From an uncultured Chthonomonas sp. (GTDB lineage: Bacteria > Armatimonadota > Chthonomonadetes > Chthonomonadales > Chthonomonadaceae), in the NCBI GenBank assembly GCA_903859705.1, contig CAIONQ010000131.1:26771-90770 (forward strand): 64,000 bases of DNA, given 5' to 3'. Every line of letters starts with the position of its first letter. Position 1 is the stretch's first letter. Under the pieces are notes generated by a model. That model was not told where the DNA came from and ran no database searches. It worked only from the letters and a program-made list of their open reading frames with translations. Below, one piece after another: positions 8,998 to 17,901 of this stretch. The position numbers and the translations under genes were made by a program.

Positions 8998-10127
8998 TAT
9001 GGCTCCGTGGTTTCGGCCGTGCTGCCTTCCGCACGCAACAGCTCAATTAGCCGGGTCATAAACCGTAGATTGTGCAGCGTTGCCAGCCTGTAGAAAAGGG
9101 TATCGCCACACTTATGAAGGTGCCGCAAATACCCCACCGAGTAGCGCGTACAGGTAAGACAATCGCAGCCAGCATCTATTGGTCCATTGGTCTTGATGTG
9201 CTTATCATCGTCAATGTACAGGGTTTTGAGCCAGCCACTCTCCAGGCTAAGGCCCTCTGCGCCAGGTGCTTTTCTAAAAGTGTACAGGCGGCCAGTGCGG
9301 GCATCCCGGGTGGGCAGTGCGCAATCAAACATATCGTAGCCCATGCGGTAACAGGCAGCAACGCTCTCAGGGTGGCCAACACCCAGCGCATGCATGGGGA
9401 ATTCGGCAGGAATGGCATCTCGCGTTGCTCGAAGCATGTCTTCCAGCAGTTTTCCCGAGGCATCCAGCGGCCAGCCGCCATAGCCATAGCCATCAAATCC
9501 AATTTCCAACAGGCGTTGCGCGCAACGGTGGCGTCTTGCCGGATCGCCACCACCCTGAACCACTCCGAACAGTAATGGACGCCTATCGCCGTACTTCCGC
9601 TGTTTAAGCAGTTTGAGGAACTCTGTTTTGCAGCGCGCAGCCCATTGAACGGTGCGCTCTACAGAGAGATCCTGCTCTTCGTCGGAGGAATCGACATGCG
9701 TGCAATCGTCGAGGCAGATAACAATATCCGCTCCATAAGACATCTGCAATTGAATACTTTTTTCGGGCGAAAGCTGAAACTCGCGTTCCGCACCTTCCGG
9801 CTTAAACCGTATGCCGGAATCGCTGAGCCTGCCAAATTTTGGGTTCTGGCGAATAAGGGAGTAGGCCTGAAAACCACCACTATCGGTGATAATGGCATGT
9901 GGCCACCCGGCCATTTCGTGCAAGCCACCAAGGGCAGCAATGGTAGAGGAGCCGGGCTTTTGCATGAGGTGAAAAACGTTCATCACCACGGCGCGAATGC
10001 CGCTTGCTTCCAGGTCAGAACTATCGATGGCCCGAACGGCGCCGAGTGTGGCATCCGGCAAAAATGCAGGCAGCGCCAGATCACCATGTATTAATGGCAG
10101 AGAAGTTCTGCGAGCTGGCTCACTCAT
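8997..10127 (-). CDS. tgt: tRNA-guanine transglycosylase, atypical substrate loop
   Basis: The enzyme exchanges G34 of tRNAs for a queuosine precursor. Catalytic parts are intact: TDSGGFQ (Asp82), [15 protein letters not shown] (Asp140/141), the nucleophile Asp268 in [14 protein letters not shown], and zinc ligands Cys321, Cys323, Cys326 with His in LATLHNLRF. The base-binding loop, normally GGLAVGE, reads GGWPLDA at residues 217-223. The start is ATG 10127, overlapping the rsmI stop by eight bases; the longer frame to 10262 translates the rsmI repeat in another frame and is unlikely. At 376 residues it is full length. It may use a base other than preQ1, or the loop may be a lineage variant. 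Confidence 0.85.
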   Translation of the reverse strand: MSEPARRTSLPLIHGDLALPAFLPDATLGAVRAIDSSDLEASGIRAVVMNVFHLMQKPGSSTIAALGGLHEMAGWPHAIITDSGGFQAYSLIRQNPKFGRLSDSGIRFKPEGAEREFQLSPEKSIQLQMSYGADIVICLDDCTHVDSSDEEQDLSVERTVQWAARCKTEFLKLLKQRKYGDRRPLLFGVVQGGGDPARRHRCAQRLLEIGFDGYGYGGWPLDASGKLLEDMLRATRDAIPAEFPMHALGVGHPESVAACYRMGYDMFDCALPTRDARTGRLYTFRKAPGAEGLSLESGWLKTLYIDDDKHIKTNGPIDAGCDCLTCTRYSVGYLRHLHKCGDTLFYRLATLHNLRFMTRLIELLRAEGSTAETTEP

Positions 10128-10947
10128 TATGGTCTTCGGCACTGTCTGCACTGTCGGCACTGTCTGCATTGTCTGCATTGTCTGCATTGTTGTCATCGCC
10201 GGCATCGGCATAATCGGTGGCGTCTTCAGTTGCGTCGCTGTCGTCACCGGCATCATCATCATCTATGGACGATCCGGTACCTTTTTCAACGCCCTCAATC
10301 ACAACAATGTACTCGCCTCTGGCGGCTTTCTTTTTAAGCCCTGCAAGCAGTTCTGAAATGGTGCCTCTATCTACCGATTCAAACTTCTTGGTGAGATCGT
10401 TGGCAATGGCTGCGCGTCTATCCCCGTACACTTCCAGGGCATCCTTCAGCAGGGCTTCCAGGCGATAGGGGCTCTCATAAAAGATAAGGGTATGTGGAGA
10501 GCGGGCATCGATGCCGAGAAAACGCTTGCGGGGGCCAGGTTTGCGAGGTGCAAACCCACGAAAGGTAAAGGCGTGCAGCGGCAAGCCGGAGAGCACAACC
10601 GCCATAATGAGGCCGGCGGGCCCAGGGATCATGGTAACTTCATGCCCCTCAGCCAGGGCCTTTTGCACAATGGAGTAACCAGGATCGGCGATGCCCGGAG
10701 TACCGGCATCCGTAACCAATGCAACATTCTTGCCTTCGGCAAGAATGCCCATTATTCTGCCACCTGCGCGGGCCTCGTTGTGCTCGTGAAAAGCGATTTG
10801 GGGTTTGCTGATTTCGTAGCGCTTCAGCAGCATGCCCGTGTGGCGGGTATCTTCGCTGGCTACAAAATCCACTGTGCGCAGAGTTTCCAGGGCGCGAAGG
10901 GTGATGTCCTCCATATTGCCTATGGGGGTGGCTACAAGGTAGAGCAT
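10120..10947 (-). CDS. rsmI: 16S rRNA (cytidine1402-2'-O)-methyltransferase RsmI
   Basis: RsmI motifs are plain: [19 protein letters not shown] at the start, [30 protein letters not shown], the [17 protein letters not shown] loop, and a [11 protein letters not shown] segment, giving a TP-methylase fold that 2'-O-methylates C1402 in 16S helix 44. The start ATG 10947 overlaps the GNAT stop as TAATG; the longer frame has no support. The last 45 or so residues are an acidic, low-complexity Asp/Ala/Asn/Ser tail encoded partly by a 9-bp tandem repeat, absent from typical family members. The gene overlaps tgt by eight bases. Confidence 0.93.
   Translation of the reverse strand: MLYLVATPIGNMEDITLRALETLRTVDFVASEDTRHTGMLLKRYEISKPQIAFHEHNEARAGGRIMGILAEGKNVALVTDAGTPGIADPGYSIVQKALAEGHEVTMIPGPAGLIMAVVLSGLPLHAFTFRGFAPRKPGPRKRFLGIDARSPHTLIFYESPYRLEALLKDALEVYGDRRAAIANDLTKKFESVDRGTISELLAGLKKKAARGEYIVVIEGVEKGTGSSIDDDDAGDDSDATEDATDYADAGDDNNADNADNADSADSADSAEDHNE
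10139..10192. repeat. Six-unit 9-bp tandem repeat in the rsmI 3' end
   Basis: Six consecutive 9-mers of the forms GCACTGTCT, GCACTGTCG, GCATTGTCT and GCATTGTTG lie in the last part of rsmI. Read on the minus strand they encode Asn-Ala-Asp and Ser-Ala-Asp triplets. Unit gain or loss would keep the frame. Confidence 0.9.
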
Positions 10948-11423
10948 TAGCCCTCCGGGGAAACGTCCGAGGTGATAACGGCGGATCCGGGGTGGCCAGG
11001 CTGGAATATCATCCATCTGCCCGGTTCCGGAAGGGGGCCAAAGCCCACCGATTGGTATACCGTGTGGGCATCTCGCGTAGCGAGTATCCAGCGAGACACA
11101 TCCGTTACTTCCGGATGCTCCAGCGCAAACTTTACCATGCTGCGCGCAAGGGTTTTGCTGCGGTGATTTTCATCTACCCACACATCGCAAATATACGCGA
11201 ACCGGGTGGTATCTGAGATAACTCTGAGATAGCCCGCCTGCTCGCCAGATTCTTGATGGTATGCAGAGATTACAAGCGTTGAGTGCCTGGCACCGCGCTC
11301 TACGCGCTCTCGAGAAATGCCTTCGCTCCAGTAAGAGGTTGTGAGCCAGCCATGTACGCGCTCAAAGTTAACGCGCCCCAGGCAGTCATCAATCTCATAA
11401 CCATTCTGGAGATCCAGGATCAT
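10947..11423 (-). CDS. GNAT-family N-acetyltransferase
   Basis: A 158-residue single GNAT domain with the acetyl-CoA-binding region [22 protein letters not shown] and a C-terminal [20 protein letters not shown], the usual Tyr-x-x-x-GF ending. The start ATG 11423 is preceded by GGAG at a seven-base spacing; the longer frame to 11495 would run through the tRNA hairpin and tRNA end. Its stop overlaps the rsmI start. The substrate is unknown; ribosomal proteins or small amines are both possible. It is the first gene of the RNA-modification operon. Confidence 0.88.
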   Translation of the reverse strand: MILDLQNGYEIDDCLGRVNFERVHGWLTTSYWSEGISRERVERGARHSTLVISAYHQESGEQAGYLRVISDTTRFAYICDVWVDENHRSKTLARSMVKFALEHPEVTDVSRWILATRDAHTVYQSVGFGPLPEPGRWMIFQPGHPGSAVITSDVSPEG

Positions 11424-11442
11424 TTTTCGGCTCCATCTGCGC

Positions 11443-11481
11443 CACAAAAATTGAAGCCTCCGCCTCAAGGGAGGCGGAGGC
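11443..11481 (-). terminator. Terminator/attenuator after tRNA-Gln
   Basis: A perfect 10-bp stem (GCCTCCGCCT at 11456-11465, AGGCGGAGGC at 11472-11481) lies four bases beyond the tRNA 3' end on the minus strand and is followed by a U-run at 11447-11451. It ends about 20 bases before the GNAT start, so read-through would feed the operon. Confidence 0.75.
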
Positions 11482-11484
11482 GTA

Positions 11485-11555
11485 CTGCCCGACAAGGATT
11501 CGAACCTCGATTATCTGGGCCAGAACCAGGTGTGCTGCCATTGCACCATCGGGCA
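11485..11555 (-). tRNA. tRNA-Gln (anticodon CUG)
   Basis: The minus strand folds into a cloverleaf: acceptor TGCCCGA pairing TCGGGCA, D-arm GTGC/GCAC, anticodon loop TTCTGGC giving CTG, T-arm CGAGG-TTCGAAT-CCTTG and discriminator G. The anticodon stem has one C-A mismatch at its outer pair. No CCA is encoded. Confidence 0.93.
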
Positions 11556-11570
11556 TCGCAAACGATACAA

Positions 11571-11599
11571 AGTATACCGGAGGCTCGAAGGGTTGTCAA
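11571..11599 (-). promoter_or_regulatory. Sigma-70-type promoter for tRNA-Gln
   Basis: On the minus strand a perfect TTGACA (11599-11594), a 17-base spacer and TATACT (11576-11571) sit about 16 bases upstream of the mature tRNA 5' end. Confidence 0.88.
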
Positions 11600-11643
11600 G
11601 GAGAATGCAGGCTACAATCAGTGTTGAATAGCTGCCAAATACC

Positions 11644-13008
11644 TCAGCGCAACAGACGCATAATGGCCTCTGCCAGCAGACCGGCATCGTGGCGAACCAC
11701 ATCGGTCTGGTTTATAAAGTCTCCACCGATGGGGCGATATCCCTCCGACTTGATGCGATCGATATCTGGCTCTACCATGACGGCACCTGTTTTTCGATAT
11801 TTATCGGCCAGTTCTGGGGTTGGCTGCCGAATGTTTACCAGCACGTATTGAAAGATCTTCTGGCGGGCGTGGTGCTCTATTGCCTTCACATGATCCAGCG
11901 CCGAATAGCCTTCCGTTTCCCCTTTCTGGGTCATTACATTACAAACATACACCTTTTTGGCCTTGCTTTGCCTTAGCGCTTCCGGTATCCCCTGCACAAG
12001 CAGGTTGGGAATGAGGCTGGTGTACACGCTGCCGGGGCCAATAACAATAACATCTGCACTTTGAATTGCATCAAGCACACCATCTACGGGCTTGGCATCT
12101 CCAGGCATCAGCGATATGTGTTTAATCTTTAGCTCAGAGTGCGCAATCGTTGTTTCGCCTTCCAAAATGGATCCATCTTCCATCTCTGCTCTAAGGCGCA
12201 CATGCTCTACTGTGCTCGGTAGTACGCGGCCACGAATGTTGAGTACCCGGCTGGTTTCACGCACAGCACGTTCGAAATCACCATCATTGATGGCGCACAT
12301 TGCGGCAATCAGCAAATTGCCGAAAGCGTGATCTCGTAACCCCTCGCCAAAATTACGGGGGTCTACTGGTAACGGAACCTCTTGATCTCGGTGAGGATGT
12401 GTGGGCCGAACCGCATTACGGAAGCGGTATTGAAACAGCTGAGTCATCTGCGGTTCAGAATCTGCAAGGGCCACCAGGCAGTTTCGAATATCGCCAGGCG
12501 GTAGTATGCCGAGCTGCTTTTGCAGTTTGCCGCTGGAACCACCATCATCAGCTACCGTAACGATGGCCGTTATGTTGGCAGAGTACTGTTTTAAACCTCG
12601 CAGCATAGTGGAGAGGCCAGTGCCTCCGCCGATAACAACGATTTTACGGCCGGCCGTGAGCCGGCGCTTTTGATAAATGAGGTCTACAAGGCCACTGGGC
12701 GCCAACTCTGGATCAAGCACGCTGGTAAGCGAATAAATTAGCCGAAAGAGAGCAAAGACGCACAGCAGAATACCGATGATTGAAAGTGCTGCACCTATAA
12801 CCCCGGGGCGCACTGGCAGCCGTGAGTTTTCTATTATCCATTCTGCAATGCGCACAGACATCGTTGCGCCGCGCGTGCCTCGAACCTGGATAATGATGCC
12901 CATACCCAGCATAAAGCCAAGCAGGCCAATAAAACCGAGGGCGAACCATCGCTTTACCTGCATGCCGGGCACAAACCACTTTAGAAAGGCTGTTTTCTTA
13001 TTGTTCAT
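11644..13008 (-). CDS. yvcK: YvcK-like gluconeogenesis/cell-shape factor
   Basis: A CofD/YvcK-fold protein with two N-terminal membrane helices (WFALGFIGLLGFMLGMGIII and GVIGAALSIIGILLCVFALF) followed by the nucleotide-sugar binding domain: VVIGGGTGLSTMLRGLK, IVTVADDGGSSGKL, LPPGDIRNCLVAL and VIGPGSVYTSLIPNLLV. YvcK/GlmR binds UDP-GlcNAc and supports peptidoglycan precursor supply. I start it at ATG 13008 (MNNKKTAFLK). It lies downstream of rapZ as in many bacteria, but no whiA follows; a tRNA gene comes next. Confidence 0.92.
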   Translation of the reverse strand: MNNKKTAFLKWFVPGMQVKRWFALGFIGLLGFMLGMGIIIQVRGTRGATMSVRIAEWIIENSRLPVRPGVIGAALSIIGILLCVFALFRLIYSLTSVLDPELAPSGLVDLIYQKRRLTAGRKIVVIGGGTGLSTMLRGLKQYSANITAIVTVADDGGSSGKLQKQLGILPPGDIRNCLVALADSEPQMTQLFQYRFRNAVRPTHPHRDQEVPLPVDPRNFGEGLRDHAFGNLLIAAMCAINDGDFERAVRETSRVLNIRGRVLPSTVEHVRLRAEMEDGSILEGETTIAHSELKIKHISLMPGDAKPVDGVLDAIQSADVIVIGPGSVYTSLIPNLLVQGIPEALRQSKAKKVYVCNVMTQKGETEGYSALDHVKAIEHHARQKIFQYVLVNIRQPTPELADKYRKTGAVMVEPDIDRIKSEGYRPIGGDFINQTDVVRHDAGLLAEAIMRLLR

Positions 13009-13098
13009 TGAAGAGCCGCAGGGCACCAAGTACTGTTTGTGTAGAGGGTGATGCTTCTGCCTGATGCGTTTTATAAACGCTAAATTACGATTGTTGAG

Positions 13099-13983
13099 CT
13101 AAGACTTTGTGGCTTCACTCACATTGCAGTCTCGGTGATGCAGCGCAACGCTATAGCCTGCCCCACGCAAATCGCCCGTTAGCTGCTCTGCCAGAGCCAC
13201 AGAGCGGTGCTTGCCGCCTGTACAACCAATAGCGATATTGAGATACGCCTTGCCCTCACGCATATATTGAGGAAGACAGAATAGCACCAGCTCCTTCATT
13301 CGGGCGTAAAACTCCGGTGCATTGGGATCGCGAGATACATACTCTGCTACGCGTGGATCTGTTCCATTAAGAGGGCGTAACTCTGGCACATAGTGAGGAT
13401 TAGCCAGGAAGCGTACATCAAACACCAGATCTGCATCTACGGGCAACCCATGTTTAAAGCCGAAAGAAACTACAGTTATCAGCAGGCCGGGGCGGGTTTC
13501 TGTGGCATAACTGGTGTGGATAGACTCGCGCAGTTCACCAGGCGTGAAGGCAGAAGTATCCACCACATGATCGGCACAAGCGCGGATAGAATCGAGCAGG
13601 GAACGCTCCGCCTCGATTACCTCCATAATTCCGCCTTCTGTTTCACCAGCCACGTTTTTGTTGCGTAAAGGGTGCGGCCGCCGTGTTTCCTTATAACGCT
13701 GAAGTAGGGCCGAATCGCTTGCGTCCAAATACAGTACTTCTGCATCTGCGCCAGCCAGTTTCATATGCTTAATGATAGAGGGTAGTTCAGAAAAAGCTTT
13801 CCCAGAGCGCGTATCTATCACTACAGCACACCGCTCCTGGCGTTCCTGGGCACAGAACCCGGCCAGCGCAGGAAGCAGAGGGGGAGGCAGATTATCCACG
13901 GTGTAGTAGCCTGAATCTTCGAGGCTATGAAGAGCAAGAGTCTTGCCTGCACCGCTCGGACCTGTGATTACAACAAGACGCAT
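13099..13983 (-). CDS. rapZ: RNase adapter / nucleotide-binding protein RapZ
   Basis: The protein begins MRLVVITGPSGAGKT with a Walker A motif at residues 8-15, followed by SGYYTVDNLPPPLLPAL, VVIDTRSGK, the RYKETRRPHPL segment, SFGFKHGLP with a DVRFLANPHY segment, and the C-terminal GCTGGKHRSVALAE motif. This is full-length RapZ/YvcJ, which binds nucleotides or GlcN6P and in some bacteria controls glmS RNA. The start ATG 13983 gives 294 residues; the longer frame adds an unrelated 59-residue leader. Together with yvcK it suggests linked control of amino-sugar and wall synthesis. Confidence 0.95.
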   Translation of the reverse strand: MRLVVITGPSGAGKTLALHSLEDSGYYTVDNLPPPLLPALAGFCAQERQERCAVVIDTRSGKAFSELPSIIKHMKLAGADAEVLYLDASDSALLQRYKETRRPHPLRNKNVAGETEGGIMEVIEAERSLLDSIRACADHVVDTSAFTPGELRESIHTSYATETRPGLLITVVSFGFKHGLPVDADLVFDVRFLANPHYVPELRPLNGTDPRVAEYVSRDPNAPEFYARMKELVLFCLPQYMREGKAYLNIAIGCTGGKHRSVALAEQLTGDLRGAGYSVALHHRDCNVSEATKS

Positions 13984-14267
13984 GAGCTGTTTCTCACCGT
14001 TTCTCAGAGAAATATCAGAAAATAATTTCGTGATCTGAATGCCCTGTATTGAACGCCGATTCCGATCGTCAGTTACATACGTATAATACCAGAAAGGGCT
14101 TGATGACAGAAAATCAGTGAAGGCCATTATATTCCGGTCAAAATTGCTCTTTAAATGCAAATAAAATTGCCAATACTGGCAAGTGCACCGCTTTTAATGG
14201 CAGTACAGAAGGCGATAAAGGTATCTGGAACTACTCAAAAATAGGGTGGTTTGTGCGTAATAATTGC

Positions 14268-14296
14268 TTGACACTGTTTTGAGACGCCTGTATACT
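14268..14296 (+). promoter_or_regulatory. Sigma-70-type promoter of the RRM gene
   Basis: TTGACA at 14268-14273, a 17-base spacer and TATACT at 14291-14296, matching the tRNA-Gln and murA promoters exactly in both hexamers and spacing. Confidence 0.88.
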
Positions 14297-14302
14297 TGAG
14301 CT

Positions 14303-14521
14303 GCATAACCGTGCTGGTAAGCATAGCCCGGAGCGTGCGAATAGTCATAAATGGTCTCACGGATAAATAGAACGGGCTCTGGTTTCAGTCAGTGTTTTGG
14401 CCGCGTAATCGACCGTCCCTCCTGTTTACCAGGAAACACTCCTGTTCGATAATGTACGTGATATCGGGATAGCGAGGCCCTTAGTCCTTGCCCCAGCGGG
14501 TCGAAAAGGAGTTTGGATCGA
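14303..14521 (+). other. Long 5' leader of the RRM protein gene
   Basis: From the predicted transcription start to the start codon there are about 220 untranslated bases, with no open frame of note and several short complementary stretches. It could be a structured leader for cold or autogenous control; I recognise no known RNA family. Confidence 0.45.
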
Positions 14522-14929
14522 ATGGCGAAGCGTATCTATGTCGGCGGGTTGCCTTATTCCGCTACCGAGGAAGATCTGGAAAACCTGTTCGCTTCGATAG
14601 GAAATGTTAAAGAAGCCACAATTGTGACTGACCGGTATACCGGACAGGCCAAAGGTTTTGGGTTTGTTGAGATGGAGTCTGATTCAGATGCGGAATCTGC
14701 AATCAATTCCCTCAACGGAACCCAGATGGGTGGGCGCACCCTGACTGTTAATGAAGCCAAGCCGCGCGAAGATCGCCCCAAGGGCGGTGGATACGGCGGC
14801 GGCGGTTACGGCGGCGGCCGTGGCGGCAACAGTGGCGGTGGCGGATATGGCGGCGGCGGTGGCCGCGGAGGATACGGCGGCGGGAATGATCGCGGCGGCT
14901 ACGGCGGCGGCGGTGGTGATCGCTGGTAA
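14522..14929 (+). CDS. Glycine-rich RRM RNA-binding protein
   Basis: One RNA recognition motif with RNP2 (RIYVGGL, residues 4-10) and RNP1 (KGFGFVEM, about residue 42), then a Gly-rich tail of GGYGGG repeats with RGG boxes. These small proteins are cold-inducible RNA chaperones in cyanobacteria and other phyla. ATG 14522 is preferred because AAGGAG lies nine bases upstream; the TTG at 14513 directly abuts that site. A strong promoter and long leader precede it and a terminator follows, so it is a single-gene transcript. Confidence 0.95.
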   Translation: MAKRIYVGGLPYSATEEDLENLFASIGNVKEATIVTDRYTGQAKGFGFVEMESDSDAESAINSLNGTQMGGRTLTVNEAKPREDRPKGGGYGGGGYGGGRGGNSGGGGYGGGGGRGGYGGGNDRGGYGGGGGDRW

Positions 14930-14958
14930 TTCGATCCAGACTCTACATACAAGAACAC

Positions 14959-15000
14959 AGCCGGCAAGCCTATACCACGGGTTTGCCGGCTTTTATTTTA
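14959..15000 (+). terminator. Rho-independent terminator
   Basis: AGCCGGCAA at 14959-14967 pairs with TTGCCGGCT ending at 14991, followed by TTTTATTTTA. It ends the RRM transcript. Confidence 0.9.
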
Positions 15001-15018
15001 CAATATTGCCTTGTGGCG

Positions 15019-16851
15019 CTAACCAAACTGTTTGAACAGCAGTTGTACTGCTTCTGCACGCGTTGTGGCTGGCAACGGAAGCATAACCTCTTTACCCAAA
15101 GAACGCAGCCACAGCTGCCAATGTTCTTGCAAGATGAGCTTATCTGGATGAAACAGCAGATCGAGCGAGCTGCCCAGTTCTGCTCCAACCCCGGCGAGCC
15201 ACTGCACCGAGGCAAACGCGGCATGACCATCCGGCACATCTACAAACCAGTGCAAAGCGATGCCCTGCTGCACCAGATGCCGCTGGAAAATCTGTAATAG
15301 GGATATGTCTCTATACACTAACCCAGGAGTGAGCGAGTTCTGCACACACCAGGCCGCCAGCAGGCCAGCAGATTCCCCAATATTCCACTCAATTGGGTGC
15401 AGCCTGTAGGCGCCATTTGTGAGATGCGTTACCCCCAGGTTTTTACAAGCTGGCAGCAGGTTTAATAATCGGCGCGGAATCAGTGCCCCAAGCGGTATCT
15501 GAAACGGCCTGGTAGGAACGTAATGATTTGGCTCGCCATGCCCATTGGGGTGAATATCCAGGGCATAGTGGCCAATGCCAACGGAATCTGCAAAGAATTT
15601 TGCCCGAGCCGATGCACCCTGGCATTCCTTCCCACTGAAATCCGTAACAACAATGTCCTGCTCTATTACCGTTTGCTGCGCACGGATGCGCCGAGATTCA
15701 CGGATATAGGGCTCTGGTGCCAGGCCATCTTCAGTAGCAAACAGGTCTTTACGTAATCGGAACTCAGGATACCCGAGCTCACCGGCTGTGGTAGGATCTG
15801 CACCGCCACCGGGTGCAGCAAGAAGATCTTCGTGGGTGCGCTCACACTCAGTTTGCAGCCAGTATAGGTACCCCAGCGAAACTCTGCGTGCCCTTGCCAG
15901 TTCTGCAGATGCATGCTCGGGCGTAATCACGTCACCGCTCGCGGTCTTACCAATTATATTGCCGCCATAATAGTCGTTGCCTGCAGTGTTGATCATTGCC
16001 ACATCACTTGAGATGGCAGGATCGTCAAAATTGTCTGCGGCAATTAATCTGCGATAACGCCACCAGGGGGCACGGCCCGCAAACAACCCGGTGATTGCGC
16101 CATGAATTACATGGTAGTTCTGTGTTTGCTTTAACTCTTCGTAATCATGTGGTTTATCAATAACATTGGTGGCTTTACCCTGCGGATACCAATCTATTGC
16201 AAATGGAAATGTAAACGGCTGTACCCAGTGGGGGCGTGGTTCGGCAGGGGCATCTGGCTCCCCCGTATCTTCAAAGCTTTCGGCTCCAGTAACCCAGTCT
16301 TTGCCCTCTTCACCACACAGGCCCAGTAAATCGCCAGTATCGGTAGCATCCAAAAAGTAAGAGGCCCGCAATTGCTGGGTGCCTGAGGCATCAATGGTCT
16401 GAATTTGAACGGAACGTATGTGTAGTGAATCGCTGTCCTGAGTAACACCGCAAACAGTTGAATTAAGAAATACACTAAGCGTGCCCGCAATAATAGCTGG
16501 CCTCGCCATTTCTAACAGTAAATCTGCCCCCACTGCAGGCTCATAACTTAACCTGCTAACCCAGCAAGAGCCCGGATTAAAGTTTGGATTGGATTGTGCT
16601 GAGGGAGTGAGGCGATATTTGCTGCAGTAGTAGGAACGTACCGAGGTTCTAAACCGCATGTATCGGCGGGTACCACCGAATGCTTCTATGTACTGCTGTT
16701 CATCTGGTGTGCAAACGCCCTGCGTTGTGAGCTGCCCACCGAGTTGGGCAAAGTTGCACACAAGTGCAGTGCGGGCCCCGGTTTCTGCAGATGCGAGGGC
16801 AGCGGCAAAACCGCCAGCGCTGCCCCCAATAACTACAACATCAAACTCCAT
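15019..16851 (-). CDS. FAD-dependent oxidoreductase (FAD_oxidored family)
   Basis: The N-terminal dinucleotide fold is FDVVVIGGSAGGFAAALASA, followed by ALVCNFAQLGGQLTTQGV as in the PF12831 family. Later motifs include SYFLDATDTGDLLGLCG and a C-terminal GVTHLTNGAYRLHPIEWNIGES that completes the FAD site. At 610 residues it is long but usual for this family, which is common in polysaccharide-utilising bacteria; substrates are generally unknown. There is no signal peptide. Its start overlaps the end of uppP by 11 bases, so the two are co-transcribed. Confidence 0.85.
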   Translation of the reverse strand: MEFDVVVIGGSAGGFAAALASAETGARTALVCNFAQLGGQLTTQGVCTPDEQQYIEAFGGTRRYMRFRTSVRSYYCSKYRLTPSAQSNPNFNPGSCWVSRLSYEPAVGADLLLEMARPAIIAGTLSVFLNSTVCGVTQDSDSLHIRSVQIQTIDASGTQQLRASYFLDATDTGDLLGLCGEEGKDWVTGAESFEDTGEPDAPAEPRPHWVQPFTFPFAIDWYPQGKATNVIDKPHDYEELKQTQNYHVIHGAITGLFAGRAPWWRYRRLIAADNFDDPAISSDVAMINTAGNDYYGGNIIGKTASGDVITPEHASAELARARRVSLGYLYWLQTECERTHEDLLAAPGGGADPTTAGELGYPEFRLRKDLFATEDGLAPEPYIRESRRIRAQQTVIEQDIVVTDFSGKECQGASARAKFFADSVGIGHYALDIHPNGHGEPNHYVPTRPFQIPLGALIPRRLLNLLPACKNLGVTHLTNGAYRLHPIEWNIGESAGLLAAWCVQNSLTPGLVYRDISLLQIFQRHLVQQGIALHWFVDVPDGHAAFASVQWLAGVGAELGSSLDLLFHPDKLILQEHWQLWLRSLGKEVMLPLPATTRAEAVQLLFKQFG

Positions 16852-17782
16852 AGTTGGTTGGGTTGGAATTTGGTGCTATGCGCACCGTAGCTGCTGCCGC
16901 AGCTTTTTCTTTCTTTTCTATGGCTGCAGGGGCAGAATTATCAATTTTATGTGTTGCAACAAGTGCAAGCAGCAGCAGGCCCAGGGCGATACGATACACA
17001 ATGAATACCTTTGTATTGTGCTCTTTCATGTACCCAAGGAACCACGCGATAACGGCATACGCCACCACGCCAGCTATAAGAGCAGAAAATACGTAGATGC
17101 CCGCCTGGCCACCCAGGCCCGTAGTTTTCACAACCTTGAGCAACTTATATAGGCCCGCAGCCGTAATTGCCGGTATGCTCAATAGAAAACTGAAGCGGGC
17201 AGCACTTTCCCGGCTCAGCCCGCGGAAGAGGCCAGCAGTAATTGTAACACCCGATCGTGAAGCACCGGGTACAAGAGCCAGTACCTGAGCCAACCCAATA
17301 GCCCCTGCATCCTGAATCGTGATATCCTTCAGCTCACGCGTTCGCTTGCTTTGGGCTTCGGCGATAAGCATAACCAGGGCAAGCACAATCAGGAAGATAC
17401 CCATAACCGATGGCTTGCGGAAGGTGGTATCTATTTTGTGCTCAAGCAGCACTCCCATTATGGCAAGGGGAACTGTGCCAAGAAGTGTAAACCATCCAAG
17501 CCTGGCATCCGTATCATTAGTTGTGATGGCTTTGCCAGGAGTGCCTGTGCGCAGAATTCCCTGAACGTACCGCACCAGATCCTGCCGGAAGTAGAGCAGA
17601 ATTGCGAAGATGGGGCCGAGCTGCACCACTGCAGAAAATGCCGCGCCAGCATCCTCACCATACAGCATGCGAGAAGCCAGAGCCATGTGGGCTGTAGAAC
17701 TAACAGGCAGGAACTCTGTAAGCCCCTGAAGTACGCCAAGTACTGCACCGCGTACGAAAGTGATGTCACCGATTAACAGCAA
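16841..17782 (-). CDS. uppP: Undecaprenyl-diphosphatase UppP/BacA
   Basis: A polytopic membrane enzyme that recycles the lipid carrier for wall synthesis by removing a phosphate from undecaprenyl diphosphate. Signature segments are GVLQGLTEFLPVSSTAHM (with the catalytic Glu and Ser residues) and ALVPGASRSGVTITAGLFRGL. The start is a TTG at 17782 with GGAGG seven bases upstream; no ATG fits. At 313 residues it is some 35 longer than typical because of an Ala/Lys/Glu-rich C-terminal extension. It sits divergent from murA, another wall gene. Confidence 0.93.
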   Translation of the reverse strand: MLLIGDITFVRGAVLGVLQGLTEFLPVSSTAHMALASRMLYGEDAGAAFSAVVQLGPIFAILLYFRQDLVRYVQGILRTGTPGKAITTNDTDARLGWFTLLGTVPLAIMGVLLEHKIDTTFRKPSVMGIFLIVLALVMLIAEAQSKRTRELKDITIQDAGAIGLAQVLALVPGASRSGVTITAGLFRGLSRESAARFSFLLSIPAITAAGLYKLLKVVKTTGLGGQAGIYVFSALIAGVVAYAVIAWFLGYMKEHNTKVFIVYRIALGLLLLALVATHKIDNSAPAAIEKKEKAAAAATVRIAPNSNPTNYGV

Positions 17783-17864
17783 AACAGGGCCTCCAGAACC
17801 AGAAACTTGTTACTTTGGCAGCTTAACAGGGTCCGCCAACAGTTATCGTGTTAAGTATACCGGA

Positions 17865-17883
17865 GCCGCCTTAATAAGGCGGC
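17865..17883. promoter_or_regulatory. Perfect palindrome between uppP and murA
   Basis: GCCGCCTT-AAT-AAGGCGGC lies in the divergent intergenic region, just upstream of the murA promoter and next to a TATACT on the uppP strand (17859-17854). It may be an operator for one or both genes, or a hairpin without U-run. Confidence 0.4.
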
Positions 17884-17901
17884 CGAATTTGGCGGCCCGA
17901 T

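Noticed and set aside
10139..10192. Possible CRISPR-like array
   Set aside because: Units are 9 bp, contiguous and without spacers, inside a coding region; no cas genes in the window.
10127..10262. N-terminal extension of tgt beginning with four Met and MQT repeats
   Set aside because: It is the 9-bp repeat of rsmI read in another frame; the family start and the coupling point are at 10127.
14751..15035. Ala/Val-rich frame overlapping the Gly-rich tail of the RRM protein
   Set aside because: It is the out-of-frame reading of GGC-rich codons and runs through the terminator.
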